Shown: in pieces, positions 10,601 to 24,188 of the stretch
Layout: each line of letters opens with the position of its first letter
Numbering within the stretch: the stretch's first letter is position 1
From: Carallia brachiata
Lineage: Eukaryota > Streptophyta > Magnoliopsida > Malpighiales > Rhizophoraceae
Assembly: GCA_021464245.1 (NCBI GenBank)
Contig: JADCRB010000071.1
Span: 2,108,001 to 2,172,000, forward strand
DNA: 64,000 nt
Reading direction: 5' to 3'
Notes under the pieces: model-generated
The model's input: only the letters and a program-made list of their open reading frames with translations
Databases searched by the model: none
Told to the model about the DNA's origin: nothing
Made by a program: the position numbers and the translations under genes

Positions 10601-13528
10601 CAATTTTTTTTAGCATAATCGGATAAAGCTTGAAGCAAGAAAGATTGGTGCATGGATAGAACTATGGATTTGATGGGAGGCGTTAAAAGAATGTATGGGG
10701 CAAGTGATGGAACTTTGAGTTTTTCCATATATTTGCCGCTAAACAGTACTGCAATTGTTGCCTGGTCTGCCGCCTGAAAATGCAACCAAAAGTGAAGATG
10801 ATAAGATATTGCAGAGGAAAGTGGAGCAATGAGGCAGAAAAAAAGACAAGGATAATGCTTTATTATTTCCTATCAAAGATACAAAAGCAAAATCTGAGAG
10901 TCTCTTCAAACAGTCCAAATCCCAGCAAAGAGGGGAGTAGATCTTGTATGATTTCTTTTGGAATATCCAAGTCAATCAAGTTCACTGCTCTTCTAACAAG
11001 ACTACGTGAATATGCTTATTGCTTATTGAGGTACGAATGATATTTATTCAATGGTATTTAACAATTTATTTATCTATTTTTATATTTTAAATTTAATATA
11101 TTTTTTACGATTTAACAGTCTTGATTACTATATACTCAACGCGCTATTAAATTGCACGTCCAACAATTTTTTGTATTCATTTCGTACTTTGGTTTTTTGG
11201 CCCGATGTGAGATAACCAATTTTTCTTGTGTTATTGAAATTAAATGATATCATAACTGTGCTTGTATATATTAAGAAAAAAATCTACTTGTGCCTAATTG
11301 TTCAAAAATTGAAACTTCGTTTAGACACAAGGTAACCATGATTCTAGGTATCGATCTTAGAGATTCCGGTTGAAATCTTGGGGAGAGAATGTGTGAGGAT
11401 TTCATGTATGAATTGTTGTATTAAATATTCCACATCAAAAAGAAAAGGAAAAAATAAATAACTTATAAACGAAAAGAACAAATAATCTCAATGCCTTGAC
11501 TTAAGATATAGTATGAAGCCCACTTCTATGTTACTGGGACCATACTCAAAGTTCTTGGATCATTTTTTAAGATTAAGTTATGAAAACTAACCTTTAACTG
11601 GGGTTATGAAAAATAGTTTCGGTATTTTTTTTTTTTTTTTGGAGATTCTGAACAATTGTTTACGCTCATAGGGTCTTTTTTTTTTTTTATTTGTAACTTT
11701 TTTAATGTACATAACATAAGATACGATACTAATTTCTCTACAAAGCAAAGCATCTACGCCTACAATAGTCAAAGTTCTAGAAATGGTAGAAATTCGCGTG
11801 ATTTGTTTTGTTTTTTTTTTGTAGCGCATAATAAGAAGAAATAGCATAGAATAAAGCTGTCCGATACTCCAATAATGTTTCATCCAATTTTATATGTCCT
11901 TATTTTGTTATGCGGAATCAATTAGTGCACAAAAATGCGCTACAACGGAAGAAAAGGTGTTTTTTGTTCTAAACGACGAGAAGAAATCTATCTTGAGGCC
12001 TAGCAAAAAGAAAGTGGGACGATATTAAAAATCCGAAGTGAAGTATTACAGACCTTGTGAGAAAATCCAAAAGAAAAAAAAAAAAAAGGCATAAGATAAA
12101 TTTTGCTAAATCTAAAGGTTAATTTGTTCAAGAATGGCTTTGATCAAGATGAAACATGCATGCTAATTTTTCATGGTGGCTTTTAACTATTTATAGGTCT
12201 CAAATGATATAAGCTTGACATATAGGCCTTTTTGTTTTCTTAAAACACAGGAAATGTTTAGCAGCTGGTGTGAACAAGGAAATGGCAAACGGGTCATAAA
12301 TACTGTAGGAGTGCACAACACTCCAAAGAACCAAATTCCAAATTCCACTTAAATGAGATGATTAAAATTAGCATAAGTCAAACTTTTGCTAGGAACCAGA
12401 CTCTCACCAACTCTCCCCCCATAGGGTTAGTGCCCACGGGCCAACCAGAGGGGAAACATTTATACCTATTCTAATGCCCGCTAAAACGGGACAAACTTTT
12501 TATTGCTCCTATAGCTCTTGGGGAAATCTATTTCTACTCACCTATTTGTGTGAGTAAAAATAATCGATGCAATAAAATTAAAGGAGCGTTTTATGATTAT
12601 TTGTATCTATTCACTATGTCATTTAGGACCTTTGGCAGTAGTCGTGAAACACTCCCTTAAGGTCTAAAACCATTGTCAATGGTCTAAGGTAGGCCGCAGC
12701 TTACGCTAGGTGTTGCCTATATTGCAGTAGTCTTTTGTGTTTAATGTTATGCAGCAATTATTTTCATTTACACAGCGGTTTCTCTTGATGTTTAGGTAGC
12801 GATTTTTTGAAGTTTAGGCAACGGTTAGGTTGATTTAATGCAGCAGTTTAGTTGATCTAATGCAGCAGTTTTTTGATGTTTAGGCAGTGGTGTTGTGCCT
12901 AATATGCTTTTTTTTAAAAAAAAAAAAAATCTAATTGGAGGAGGGAGGAATGAAATCTTACCTAGCTTGTAACGTCCAGTCGTTTTGTCTTATTGTCTTT
13001 TTTTAATGTCAATATCCTATTCTCTTCTAATCCCATAAACTGTGCTCATAGTCACTGATCTTTTCTCAAAAGAGCCTTCAAAATCCTAATTCGAATTATT
13101 CGTTTTTTGAGCCCATCCGCCTTCAAATTAGACTAATTTTGGTCATAACACATGGACAGTTCCGTACGTGGAACAAATTCCATATGTAATCGTCCAAAAA
13201 GAAAGGAAACTACGAGACGTAGACAACGTTTTTTTTTTTATTTTCTTCACAACTCAGCTTGGCACCCACCAAAACTGCTAAAATAATTGATTGGCAAAAG
13301 AAATTTTGTCCAAATGCATTCCTTTTTCACAAATGATTTTCATCATTAATCGTACCCCAAGTTCCCAACCGCCAAATCACACTTTCTATTATTATTATTA
13401 TTATTGTATATCCTGTCAAGAAATAATTGATAGCAAGCGTAATTAATAGGAAGCAGTTTTGTAATTGACAACGGGCATTGAAGAAATATCATTATAATGT
13501 TGCAGTAGCCAGTAGGTAGACATATAAG
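7689..13528. other. Long intergenic stretch, no gene supported
   Basis: I see only short chance frames here. Notable contents are: a remnant at 8930-9105 rich in AAACCAAACCG and CGGTTT units ending in TTTGATGTACACTC, a common type of plant repeat end; poly-T runs at 10146, 11626 and 11680; a minisatellite near 12785-12892; and an (AAT)n run at 13388-13405. Confidence 0.5.
12785..12892. repeat. Minisatellite, about five 22-bp units
   Basis: Imperfect tandem units start with TTGATGTTTAGG or TTGATTTAATGC and end with CAGCGGTT or CAGCAGTT. They start at about 12785, 12807, 12830, 12852 and 12874. A further related unit may lie upstream around 12740. Nothing suggests coding. Confidence 0.65.
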
Positions 13529-14017
13529 TAAAGTTGTCAGAACCGGATCGGTCATCGAATCGAAAATATTAGTGGGTTAAGGTTCAACTGGTTGAACCGG
13601 TCGAACAGGTATTTGAACCAGTATTTAATAATATATATGTGTATAAAAGTAATTATAAAAATAATATTTATAAATAGTGATTAAATATTAATTTTTCTAA
13701 TTTTAAGGATGAAATTAAAATTTTTAATAGATTTAAGACTAAATTGAACTTTTAAATTAAAGTTAATGCTTAAATTATAATTTAAATAACATTTGGGGTC
13801 AAATTGTAATTTATGAATTTTTTAATTTTATTGGACCGGTTCAACCGGTTCGGTTTTCACCGGTTTTTACCGGTTTTGACCGGTTCTTGACCGGTTCTTT
13901 TTGGTTTTGACCGGTCCGAGTCACCCTTCAAAATTTACTAAAACCGGCCCGGACTACCGGCCGGTCCCCGGTTCAACCGGTCCGACCGGCCGGTCTGGTC
14001 CGGTTCTGACAACAGTG
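13529..14017. mobile_element. hAT-like MITE, GTTGTCAGAACCGG family, copy 3
   Basis: This 489-bp element carries GTTGTCAGAACCGGA at 13533 and the complementary GGTTCTGACAAC ending at 14013, plus four outer bases at each end. The flanks CATATAAG (13521-13528) and CATATAAA (14018-14025) form an 8-bp target duplication with one mismatch. Both subterminal zones are packed with ACCGGTT/GGTTCAACCGG units. The AT-rich core is closely similar to the 6.0 kb copy, which shows a shared, fairly recent ancestor. Confidence 0.85.
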
Positions 14018-14025
14018 CATATAAA

Positions 14026-15980
14026 TTGTTAAAAAAAAAAAAAAAAAGAGTTGGTGGATATATAAGGAAAAGCGGAAAGTACCATAGGCAATTGCAGTAT
14101 GTATTGTGCGAGAAAAAAAATAACAAACCAATTTGCATACATTTTTCTTAAGTTAATATTTTTGGTCTAATAAAAGACAGATCACATCCGTATTAAGGGA
14201 GAGATTAGGATTTATTAATGGACAAAAAAAATTATAATGTTGGTACGAATTCTCATGTTTTTTTTGCTTAATACAAGTATCAGAGCACAAATTTTATAAA
14301 TTTCGATAAATAAAGCTTTGGGTTTGGTAGAATTTTTACCGGAAAGAATAATATTGAAATTTTTATAATAAAATGTAAAGTGGAATTCACAATAGGTTAA
14401 GGAGCTAAGTGGCAAACGTAGAGCCGCTAGACCATAGTACAGGTCCCCTAGCTGAATGTGGGTTCACATGCACAACAAGAATATCATAAAGCTTGCCTTG
14501 TATGCTATCAACAGCGACCTACATTTATCTCATTAAAGGCTTTCCACCTATATTGATATTATTTGAGGTGGTGGGGTAATGAATAAGGCACGGGTGCTCC
14601 GTGTACCCTTTAGCTTTCTACAGCTCCTCCAGTAACTGCAGTTGACGGTAATGAAAATTTCTTTGTTTACGTGTGCACCGATCAGATTAAAATATGAATA
14701 AAACACATATATTTTTTGTAGAGATTCACAATTAATAAAACTTGATATGTGGTCATGAATTTTTTAATTTCATACCAAATTTATCATTGGACTAAAATGT
14801 TTAAACTGTTAGAAAAAAAAAACTTAAAAATAATTATATGTCAAATTCTGACAATGTGGTATCGAAAGTAGCTAAAATTTTAGTTTTGTGGATAATTGTT
14901 TGAGCATCTACGTAGCTAATTGAACACTCTATGGCGATTTACAAGCTGCTAGTGGTTACAATTAATTTGACACCCTCCTAGTGGCTGATAAATAGAACCT
15001 TAGTTAATTAACATTGCCCATTTATAAATCTCAAGTGCGTTTGTCAAGGTTATCATCATCATGCCACACTTTGCTCTTATTTTGTTAGTCAATTTCCTGC
15101 TCGGGGACCGCATCTTTAAAAATCGGTGCATACGCTTTTACCTTTGTTTTAAAAAAAAAAAAACAAAATTTGTGGGCAGAAAAGAGCAAAGGCTTTTGAC
15201 CGTCACTTCAACAAGGAGACATATCTGGATTCACAATAACAAAAGTGCCACGGCACAGAAATTAAAGTTTGCAATTGCAACAAAATTACTGTCTCTAATT
15301 GATGCATTTGCACATCTCTCAAAATGGTCACTGACAATCTAGGATACCCAGTAGAAAAATGTATTTAAATGCATATATTGACATTCCTTTCTGGAAATCA
15401 CTTTTGAACGAACAAAGACTAGTGGTTGTGTCAGCCTAGTTTAGCATGCCTTCAAAGCCGAAATTCGAAAGGTAGAGATAGTTTGAATTAAGCAGAATCT
15501 ACCTTTGAAATGAGTAAAGGAGGCACAAAACTTTTGGTAAACTCTGACTGCCATAGATATTCGTTAGGTGAAGTACAAATCAATCAATTAAACAGTGTTG
15601 GGTGATTTGATTGAATGTTCTTCCTGGCGAATTTAATTAATTGATTAGTTAATAACAGCAAATATTGCATCCCAATTGGATTGGTACATCCCGAGCACGA
15701 ATTGACACCCAATATATTACTATGAACATTGATTACAATTAGTTAATATAAACAATATTTGGAAGGCGTCAATTTACTGTAAAATTTACCGTGCTTAACA
15801 CTGTCTGTCATAGATTATGAAAATACTTACAATTTTGTCAGCTACTAACATTGTGGGCACATGGCGGAATAATTAGTAAGCCCATTGGTACTCTACTGGC
15901 AAAAGTAACACTTTGTGACTTTCTTTGATTAACCAAATAAAAGCATTCTAATATCAAGCGCTCCAAAAGACCATTTGGAA
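14026..15980. other. Intergenic and upstream region of the kinase gene
   Basis: No gene is recognised. A poly-A tract at 14031-14047 follows the MITE. The frame at 15061-15342 has no motif. The last few hundred bases are probably the kinase promoter. Confidence 0.5.
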
Positions 15981-15982
15981 TC

Positions 15983-15991
15983 CATATAAAA
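15983..15991 (+). promoter_or_regulatory. TATA box of the PINOID2-like kinase gene
   Basis: CATATAAAAG lies about 105 nt upstream of the kinase ATG and about 30 nt before an AG-rich, stop-containing leader, as expected for a plant core promoter. The transcription start is inferred near 16013. Confidence 0.55.
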
Positions 15992-16091
15992 GGCCTTCGA
16001 GTACCCACAAAAGCAGGAAAAAAGAGAGAGAAACTCCTCCAGACATTACCCACAGAAAAACACCATCAACACCAGCAATAAGCCAGTAACA

Positions 16092-17796
16092 ATGGCGACC
16101 TTAACAACCAGAGATGAATCTGACTACGACAGCAGCTCTTCGTCGATAACAGTGCCAGACTCTAGCAGGAGCTGGATGAGCAACCTCAGCTTTGGCAGCC
16201 GCCGGAGCTCCATCTCCGTTGCTTCTTCCTATTTAGCTGATCACACTACTTCAGTTTGTACCACCACCGCCCACAACAAGCCACACAAGGCTAACCAAGC
16301 GGCGTGGGAGGCCATCAAGCGGCTGGAGCGCGCAAGAGGGCGAGTTGGGCTCGACCACTTTCGCCTCCTCCGCCGTCTAGGCAGCGGTGATATAGGGAAT
16401 GTGTACCTTTGCCAGATAAGGAACCCCATGGTGGGCTTGCCACAGTGCTGTTATGCAATGAAAGTGGTGGATAAAGAGGCACTTGCTGTTAGGAACAAGT
16501 TACAGAGAGCTGAAATGGAGAAGGAGATTCTGGGTATGCTTGATCACCCTTTTCTGCCTACTCTTTATGCAGATTTTGAGGCTTCCCATTATTCTTGCTT
16601 GGTCATGGAATACTGTCCTGGCGGTGATTTGTACGCTGCTAGACAACGCCAGCCTGGAAGGCGCTTCTCAGTATCATCCGCTAAGTAAGTAATTCATTTA
16701 GAGCGCTCTTTTTTTTTTTTTTTTTTTGTCCTTTGCAGTTGGGGAAAGAAAAAATGAGGGAAGAGTTGAGATTTGAACCTTCATCTCTCAGTTAAAGATT
16801 ACTCGTTTCAATCATTTTAATTATTGCTTAGTCCTCAATTATAGTGCTGCTTAGTTTACGAGAGTCTCGTCTAATTAATGTATGAACTTGTGCAGGTTTT
16901 ATGCTGCTGAGACGATCTTAGCTCTAGAATACCTCCACATGATGGGAATAATTTACAGAGACCTGAAGCCAGAAAATGTGCTTGTTAGGGAAGATGGCCA
17001 CATCATGCTTTCAGATTTCGATCTATCTTTCAAATGCGATGTTGTTCCAAGGCTTGTAAGGCCTAAATTTCACAACTTGGAAGCTGCTGAAAACAAGAAG
17101 GAAATGCGTTTCACGGCATCTTGTGCTACACCTATACGGCCTGTACTATCCTGTTTCTCAGCTGCTTCTTCCAGTAACAGGAAACAGAAAGCTACGGTTA
17201 CAACGATCATAGAACAAGTTGACGGTGCTGATCATCGTCAGGAAGTTGTTGGTTTTGACCATGGCAGGGCACCAGAACTGGTGGCCGAACCCATCAACGC
17301 TCGATCCAAATCCTTCGTTGGGACCCACGAGTACCTGGCGCCAGAGGTGATCTCAGGGCAAGGCCATGGAAATGCAGTGGATTGGTGGACTTTAGGGGTG
17401 TTCCTGTACGAGATGTTGTACGGAAGGACACCTTTCAAAGGTGAAACCAACGAGAAGACCCTGATCAACATCCTGAAACAGCCATTGGCATTTCCAAGGA
17501 TTGGTGTGAGTAGTAGCAAAGAGCATGAAGAAATAGTCAAAGTTCAGGACCTTATAGGCAAGCTTCTGGTGAAGAATCCCAAGAAGAGAATTGGAAGCAT
17601 AAAGGGGTCTGTTGAGATCAAGAGACATGAGTTCTTCAAAGGCATAAATTGGGCATTAATTAGGTCAGTTAGGCCACCTGAGGTGCCTAGTGATCTTTGC
17701 AAGATTAGGAGACAAGGTAGAGCTCACATTCCAAAATTGAGCAAGAAGGAAAGAGAAGAACCATATCAGATCCCTCATCATTTTGATTACTTCTGA
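16092..17796 (+). CDS. PID2: AGC VIII protein kinase, PINOID2-like
   Basis: Two exons (16092-16684 and 16896-17796, with the intron at 16685-16895 from GTAAGT to TGTGCAG) encode 497 aa. A serine-rich N-terminus precedes the kinase domain. The glycine loop LGSGDIGNV is near 96-104, the ATP lysine is in YAMKVVD at 124, and the catalytic loop YRDLKPEN has D220. The magnesium motif is DFD (238-240) in place of DFG, the hallmark of plant AGC VIII kinases. An insertion of about 80 residues separates DFD from [12 protein letters not shown], as expected for the group. The protein ends in HFDYF, an FxxF motif that docks PDK1. Relatives phosphorylate PIN auxin-efflux carriers at the plasma membrane and so set auxin-flow direction. 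The N-terminus and the [18 protein letters not shown] parts fit PINOID2 better than PINOID or WAG1/2, from recalled sequences. The intron holds a poly-T tract and a SINE-like piece. Confidence 0.88.
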
Positions 17797-20700
17797 ATTT
17801 CTAAATGTAAATAAAAATAGGTAAAACAGGAAACCCAACATTATGCACGACAAGAAAAGAAAAAAAAAAAACAGTGTTGTTTTCCTCTGTTTTCCCTACT
17901 AATGATAGGTTTGTTGTTAGATAGATAATGAGTATATGATTATATGCTTGTTTTTTTTTTTTTCTTTTTTTGGACCTCTTAGTTATCTATGCTTTGAAAT
18001 TTACTTGTCCTTTGAGCATGAGCATAAGATTGTTTCTCTCTCTTTCACAAACACACACAGAGATATATATGTAATTAGTGTCTATGCCCACTTGTAAAAG
18101 GAGGATCCCATAATTGTGGTTATATGATTCTCATGATAGAAAAAGTCTGAGCTCATGTGGTGTCAATAATGGCAATGCTCAATCATGGTAAATATCATAA
18201 AATTTAAATTGGTTCAACTATAATGAAATATTTTATATTTTCATGTCAAAAAAATAATGAAATATTTTGAAATACTACTTGAAATAATAGTTTAGTGATA
18301 AAGTCGACGTGCATTTTACGTTAGTGATCTGAGTTCGAGTTTCTGCGTCTGCGCCTTCCTCCAACAAATGCCGGGGTGCTCGATGTAGTGGAGAAAGATT
18401 ACAGCGTGACAACAAGTTTTAGATTCGATAATCATCGTGATTTTTAATGATAGGGACACACTCAGCTCCACTGGTATTTAAATGATGGGTTTACCTTTTT
18501 ATGGTACTTGAATGAGGTGTTATAAATAAAAGTTATTCTGTTCTTGGCCTACAAATTTGATGATCAACATACGTAAAATGAATCTATTCTTTTGTTAAAA
18601 AAAAATGATAATAATAATAAAACACTTGAAATATTTTTTTAAAAATCCAATTACATAGTCATAGAAAAAATGAGACGCAAAACTGACTATTACAATCAAT
18701 TATTTTTTCTAAAATATAATGATTTTACGTTTCACTTTTTTCCTAACTATGTATTTTATTTTTATAACACAAGTACTGAATTACCATGTTACTTTTTCTT
18801 TTTTTTTTTTTTCTTTCGCGTTCATCACTCCGCTGTCTGTGTTTTTTTTTTTTTTTCAAAACGCATTAGCTCGTCTTTTCCCCATGTCAAACAATAAACA
18901 GAAAACTCTTTTGTGTCTCCTTGCTAGTCCTTTACCTTTATGCATGCGTAAAACTTTTTATGTCTATTGAGAAAAACCAATCGTTAAGCTTTTTTATGTA
19001 GAGCTTTGCACTTGATAAATTTAATTTCAAAACTTAAACTGTCAACTGATACTGAGACACCTCTTCAAGATAGCTTTACACGTATATATAAACATTATAA
19101 TGGTGGGTAACCTAAGGATTAGTTTTGCCCTGTATTTTTGTTACTTGCATGGACCAATTTGCGACTATGCGCGGTTACACCTTTGGATATTTCTACACAT
19201 GAGCTTTAGCTCAATTGTACTCCAGTTGTTTCCGCTACTAAAAGTCAAGCCCTAATGACAATCGGAGCTAATTAATCAGAAAAAAAAAATGGTTCGGATA
19301 TTTCTTACAGCAAATGATTGTAAAATCTTTACTGCGTCTCCAAGACTAAGCCAATTAAAGACAGATGCCATTAACTAGATCCTACCTGCAGAAAGTATGC
19401 ATGCACTTCCTAATATAAATTTGCGTACCATGACCGCAAGTTATTTGGGAAGTGGGAAATGATAAATATGTAACGGTTTAAAGTCCACACAAATGAATAT
19501 ATATCATATGAAGAAATAAAATATTTGATAAAAGAATTTGTCGGACACAAAAGCAATTGATATATTGAAAAATAACTAATAAACTAATGCATATATCATC
19601 GTATCAGTATAGTATAAACTGTGTTTTAATGTAAATACATAAAAATAAATAAACTATACTTTAACATTCCTGCAGTTGATTTCTTAACAAAACCTCAGGC
19701 GTTCACCAAAGTTGACAGTGCAAGTTGTTCTGCACTACTTTGATTACGCATAATGACATCTTGTTTTTTTAAATATCTTTTGTTGTTTACTTTCCTTTGA
19801 CCATCGATGACATGACTGAAGGGTTAAAAAAATTTATTTATTTATTTATTTTTTATTTTCACCTGTCCACACCCTGTAAAAGGTTATATTATGGTTAACC
19901 TGCATTAAAGTCATTCAATAAGTCTTTTTATATTTTAAATTAAAAATATTTATGTGTAGATGTAAGTGGTAAATTGCAATCATACACATCTAATTTATAT
20001 AATAAAAATTATATTTTGTGTAATTATAATTATAAAAAATAATATAAAAAAATATGATTAATTTTTTTATTTTATATTTTTTAATTATAATTGTACAAAA
20101 AAAAATTATAGTTGTACAAACTATATGCGTGCGAACAAAATCTACTTAAAAAGTGTCTGTCCATATAACAGCCCTTTATTTTAAAATAGAGAATTTATTA
20201 AAAGTCTCCCATATCAAACAGGAAAGAAAAAACATGAAAGGTCCGTTTCGTAGGTTATGTCGTGTATAACATTGACGGGGAATTTTGGGCAGGAGGCCCA
20301 CTGGTGGGTATTTCAGCTAGGAGTAGCACGCGCAAGCGGAATTCAGCAGCTTTGCTATGCCACTGGCCACTCGGGGGGGAAGCAATTAGCGTGCATGAAG
20401 AAAGTGAAAGTGACTTGTTTCTTTCCTTCTTTCTTTCTTTCTTTCTCTTGGCTAGCAATTAGCATTCCAAATACTCACAGATTCATTGTCAGATGTTTCA
20501 CCAATAAGTTAAAAAGATGACACACATATCAAAAGGACTGTACTCATTATCCCCTCTTCCTTTTTTTTTTTTGGCTTCCTTCTTCTTCTTCTCTTGCCAT
20601 GATTTCCGGTTTTTTGGATCATCATTCCGACTACTCTATCATTGGACAGATTGGTATATATATATATATATATATATAACAAAAAAAAAAACAAAAATTC

Positions 20701-23492
20701 TCCCGATTCACGGAAATCAGTTAGAATTGTTCAGTAATGACTGATTTAGCTCTTAAAACTATTTTTTTTTTTTTGGGTTAGAAAGGTGGCTACTGCCTTA
20801 CAAATGAAAAATGTGCAGTAATTACAATTTTAGATTAGCAAAGTCCGTGCACGAAAATAACACGCATAAATCGAGAAATAGTTACTATGTGTTTTTTTTT
20901 CCTTTGGAAGACTATTACACCTGTATAAAAGAACTAGACCTGAACATCATTCACTGAAACCTCTAAACGGGGCCATTGCACTCCCAATCTATCTTGCTCC
21001 AAAATCGATGGCCAGTCCTGAACTATGTGTCTGTGTGTGTGTGTTTTTTTTTTTTTTTCAGCCGATGCTAAGGTAAAAACCCTTGGCTGTATGGACAGTT
21101 GGCACTAATAAAAGCCGCGCATGTCCGCCTCTGGTCACGTGGATGCCTGACGGGCTGATAGTTGGGCTCTTGGAGTTTGTCTCATTGGGCTAAGACCATG
21201 GGCCCCGAATATTACGTAATCCGTAAAATCGTCGAAAGCCATGTGCACAATCCATCCCGGAGACAGCCTAGAAACTTTAGTTACGGAAATTTGCCCTGGC
21301 CGTTCACGACTCTAAACTCATGACTCTAGTCTGTAAACATGGCATTACGAATGATACATAATTCAGCGCGTGGTGTTTTCAAAAAGAGTATTGTTATATT
21401 TAAGTAATAACGTAATTTTTTCTAACGACATTTACCGTATTATCTTTTTTTTAAATGAATTCAACTATTCAATTGTTCATATTAGTTTATTTTTACTTTG
21501 AAGTCACTTTTGTGAAATCAAAAAGTTATTTCCTTTCAAAATTCACATTAACGCATTGTTCCTCGGTTTTTTTCAAAATTCACATTATTAACCGAAATAG
21601 GATGACAATGTGTTTTAATTAGTTGCAGTGAGAAACACAGAGATTATAGGATCCTTATTATATGATGGAGATTTGGCATATGATGGCCCCCATATTCATT
21701 CAAGCTTTTGTTAAGAGCTTTTTCCTGCTGATTGTCATTCTAATAATTAACAATAATATCAATGGAAAGTTTTAAGCAAAGAAATGCGATGGGGGAGAAA
21801 AAAAACTGAAACTAATCATCAATCGGCATTATGAGATTGATGCTTGGTGGATCTTAGATCGAGATTGGTTAATCATTTGCTAAGGGTGCTAAAAATCTTT
21901 TTCTAAAGTTCGTTGTTAATTTTGTGAAATATTAATTTCTGTTTTGATGGATCAACAGAAGACTACCATGTAGTCTTCATTATTCTTTAAAAAAAAAAAA
22001 AAAAAAGAACTAGCCAAGCAGTTGTATCTTATACAATATTGCTTGACTGCATTTTTAATGGTTTTGAAGGATAAAAGGGTTATGCTGTGGAAAGCATGGA
22101 GGTAAGGGGTGGAAAAAGTTTTGGATTTAAAATGTGGTTGGCTTTGTTGGTTACTTGGTTCGACTTGGGAAGGTTTATTTAGCTGGATTGGAATAGGATT
22201 TGGTATCAAATTCTATTCCCAAGTTTGGGAAATTAACATGACCAAATGAATTTACAATGTGATTTTACAAAGAAAACATTTTGTTATAATACGACTTAGC
22301 ATTATTCCTTTTTTTTTCTTCTTGTTTTTGGTCCGTTAGCCGTTATTGAATCTCAAGATTGCATCTAACAGAGATAATCTTTGTGACATTTTTTTTTTTT
22401 GACCTGATTGGTTATCTTTGTGACAAGTTACAGCAGAAAGCTTAAAAAAAACCAAAAAAAAAAATCTTTCCAATGGACTTTTAGTCAAAAGAAAAAAAAT
22501 TCTTTGGTCCTTTATTCTTGCCAGCGCACCAACAAATTCCATCAGGAAGTCGATAGCCGCCGGAAGCTTCTGCCGTTCCACAAACAAAATATATGTCACC
22601 CCTCAATTGATATACAAATTTACAGGTTAATTTGTTGACATCTCTAACATTAATATTGTTACATTGAAGAGACCTATTTTTTGTCAAAGTTGATATGTTT
22701 GGGAAGAAAAAGAAAATGCTTAAAGTAATTGAGCGATTAATATGTACGAGTCATGTGTGTAGTATATTCTTACAAAACCTTCCCACAAACAATATAATTG
22801 TGGTTCTCCCAATAAAAGGAAAAAAAAATCAACACTTGGTCGCTGAAAATCAAAGTAAGTTCTAACAAGACATCTATGAAATAGGCCTAAACTCAAACTA
22901 GTTAATAAATTTATGATGATCTCAATAGGTTGACCTGTTAGGCAACCTAAGCAAAATAATGGGAATACGATATTTCTAAAAACTGAAAAAAAAAAATGAA
23001 AAGTTGAAAAGCATCACAAAGTGGGGAAACGGGGAATTGGAACAGAACCTAAAAAATGTGTGAACTGAGAATATTGTCTTATACGTGTTGCGTATAGTAT
23101 CAACATGGCGGATGATGAGAAAACTTTGAAGGAAAAGATTGCGGATAACACAAATCCAGATGGCTAAAACCATATGTCAAAGGTATACGATGTTAGTATT
23201 TATAAAAGAGAGAGAAAATATGAAATTGACAAATTTAACTAATGAGAGAATTGTTATCTATCATAATTCAAGTTCCCCCTTTTTTTTTTTTTTTTTTTTG
23301 CCTTTTATACGGGGAAAACAATTTGAGCATGAAACGATTAAGCAGAAGGGACTCTAGGGAAGTTTTCAATTTGTCACTTTAAATGATAAAAAAAAGTCGG
23401 TAATTGAGTTGTAATAGATATATTTTCATTTAGTGGAGGAATGTATTACATATGAAGTGTTCTCTCACGGCCAAAAATTGCAAGACAACTTG
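17797..23492. other. Intergenic stretch downstream of the kinase
   Basis: The first 150-250 bases are probably the kinase 3'UTR (poly-A tract at 17861-17872, TG-rich tract after it). Beyond that I find only chance frames, several made of poly-T translations. Microsatellites include a (CTTT)n run near 20425-20447 and (TA)n at 20654-20679. The GC-richer patches at 20260-20400 and 21060-21300 have no consistent coding frame or recognisable motif. Confidence 0.5.
18288..18400 (+). mobile_element. SINE-like tRNA-derived fragment
   Basis: A TAGTTTAGTGATAAAG block is followed about 45 nt later by GAGTTCGAGTTTC. These resemble polymerase III A and B boxes of tRNA-derived plant SINEs. There is no clear tail or target duplication, so this is tentative. 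Confidence 0.3.
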
Positions 23493-23500
23493 GTATAAGG

Positions 23501-24180
23501 CAATGTTGTTAAATTTGGATCAGATTGGTCAATTCAACCGGTTGGATTGGTGACTGGTCAGAGATATGGTCTGGATTATAGCTTGAAATTGGTGTCAGAC
23601 CAGGCCGGTCAAAACTCGGTTAACGGACCAGTTCAATCGATCGGATCGGTGAATCGGTCTCGAATTGACCGAGTTGATCAAGTTCAATAATTAGAAAAAA
23701 TTTCACACTTCTTTGTGAAAGTTAGGTTTTGAACCCCTGACCTCCAACAAGAAATATGAGTCTCCTACCACTAGACCAACTTGTAATTTATTATAACTTT
23801 TTTTTTTACTTACTATTTTTTTATACTACTCACATAATACATACACTATATAACAAAAATACATTAACACTTACTGTTTTCTCTCTTTTTGTTAAGATAA
23901 TTATTAATTTTCTTAATTTGTTAATTTTATTTTATAATAAATTGTTAATCATTTATTTTAAGTTTATAAATGTAAGTATTTAAATACATACAGATATATT
24001 ATATAATATTATGTTTTATATATAAATTTTTATGTATAATATATATAAATATTTATTTTTTATATTTAATATTAAATAATAATTTTATTAATTTAATTTT
24101 TAATTAAATCGATTGAACTGATTAGATTTTAAATTACTAAATTTTTTGATTTAATGATAAGTCACATTTTTACAACATTT
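23501..24180. mobile_element. hAT-like MITE, GGTT/CCGG family, diverged copy 4
   Basis: This 680-bp element starts CAATGTTGTTAAATTTGG and ends TTTTACAACATTT, which is an imperfect inverted repeat. It is flanked by GTATAAGG (23493-23500) and ATATAAGG (24181-24188), an 8-bp duplication with one mismatch. The left subterminal zone has many GGTCAATTCAACCGG-type units. The centre includes a TTGAACCCCTGACCTCCAAC segment that resembles a tRNA B-box region and may be an older insertion. The core is otherwise AT-rich and non-coding. Confidence 0.65.
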
Positions 24181-24188
24181 ATATAAGG

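Noticed and set aside
20257..20520. Overlapping frames on both strands at 20.26-20.52 kb
   Set aside because: Composition is slightly GC-rich, but three frames are open at once, none has a motif, and the tails are translations of a CTTT repeat.
23720..23790. tRNA-like GAACCCCTGACC segment
   Set aside because: It resembles a B-box or T-arm region only. No acceptor stem or anticodon arm can be formed, and it lies inside a MITE.
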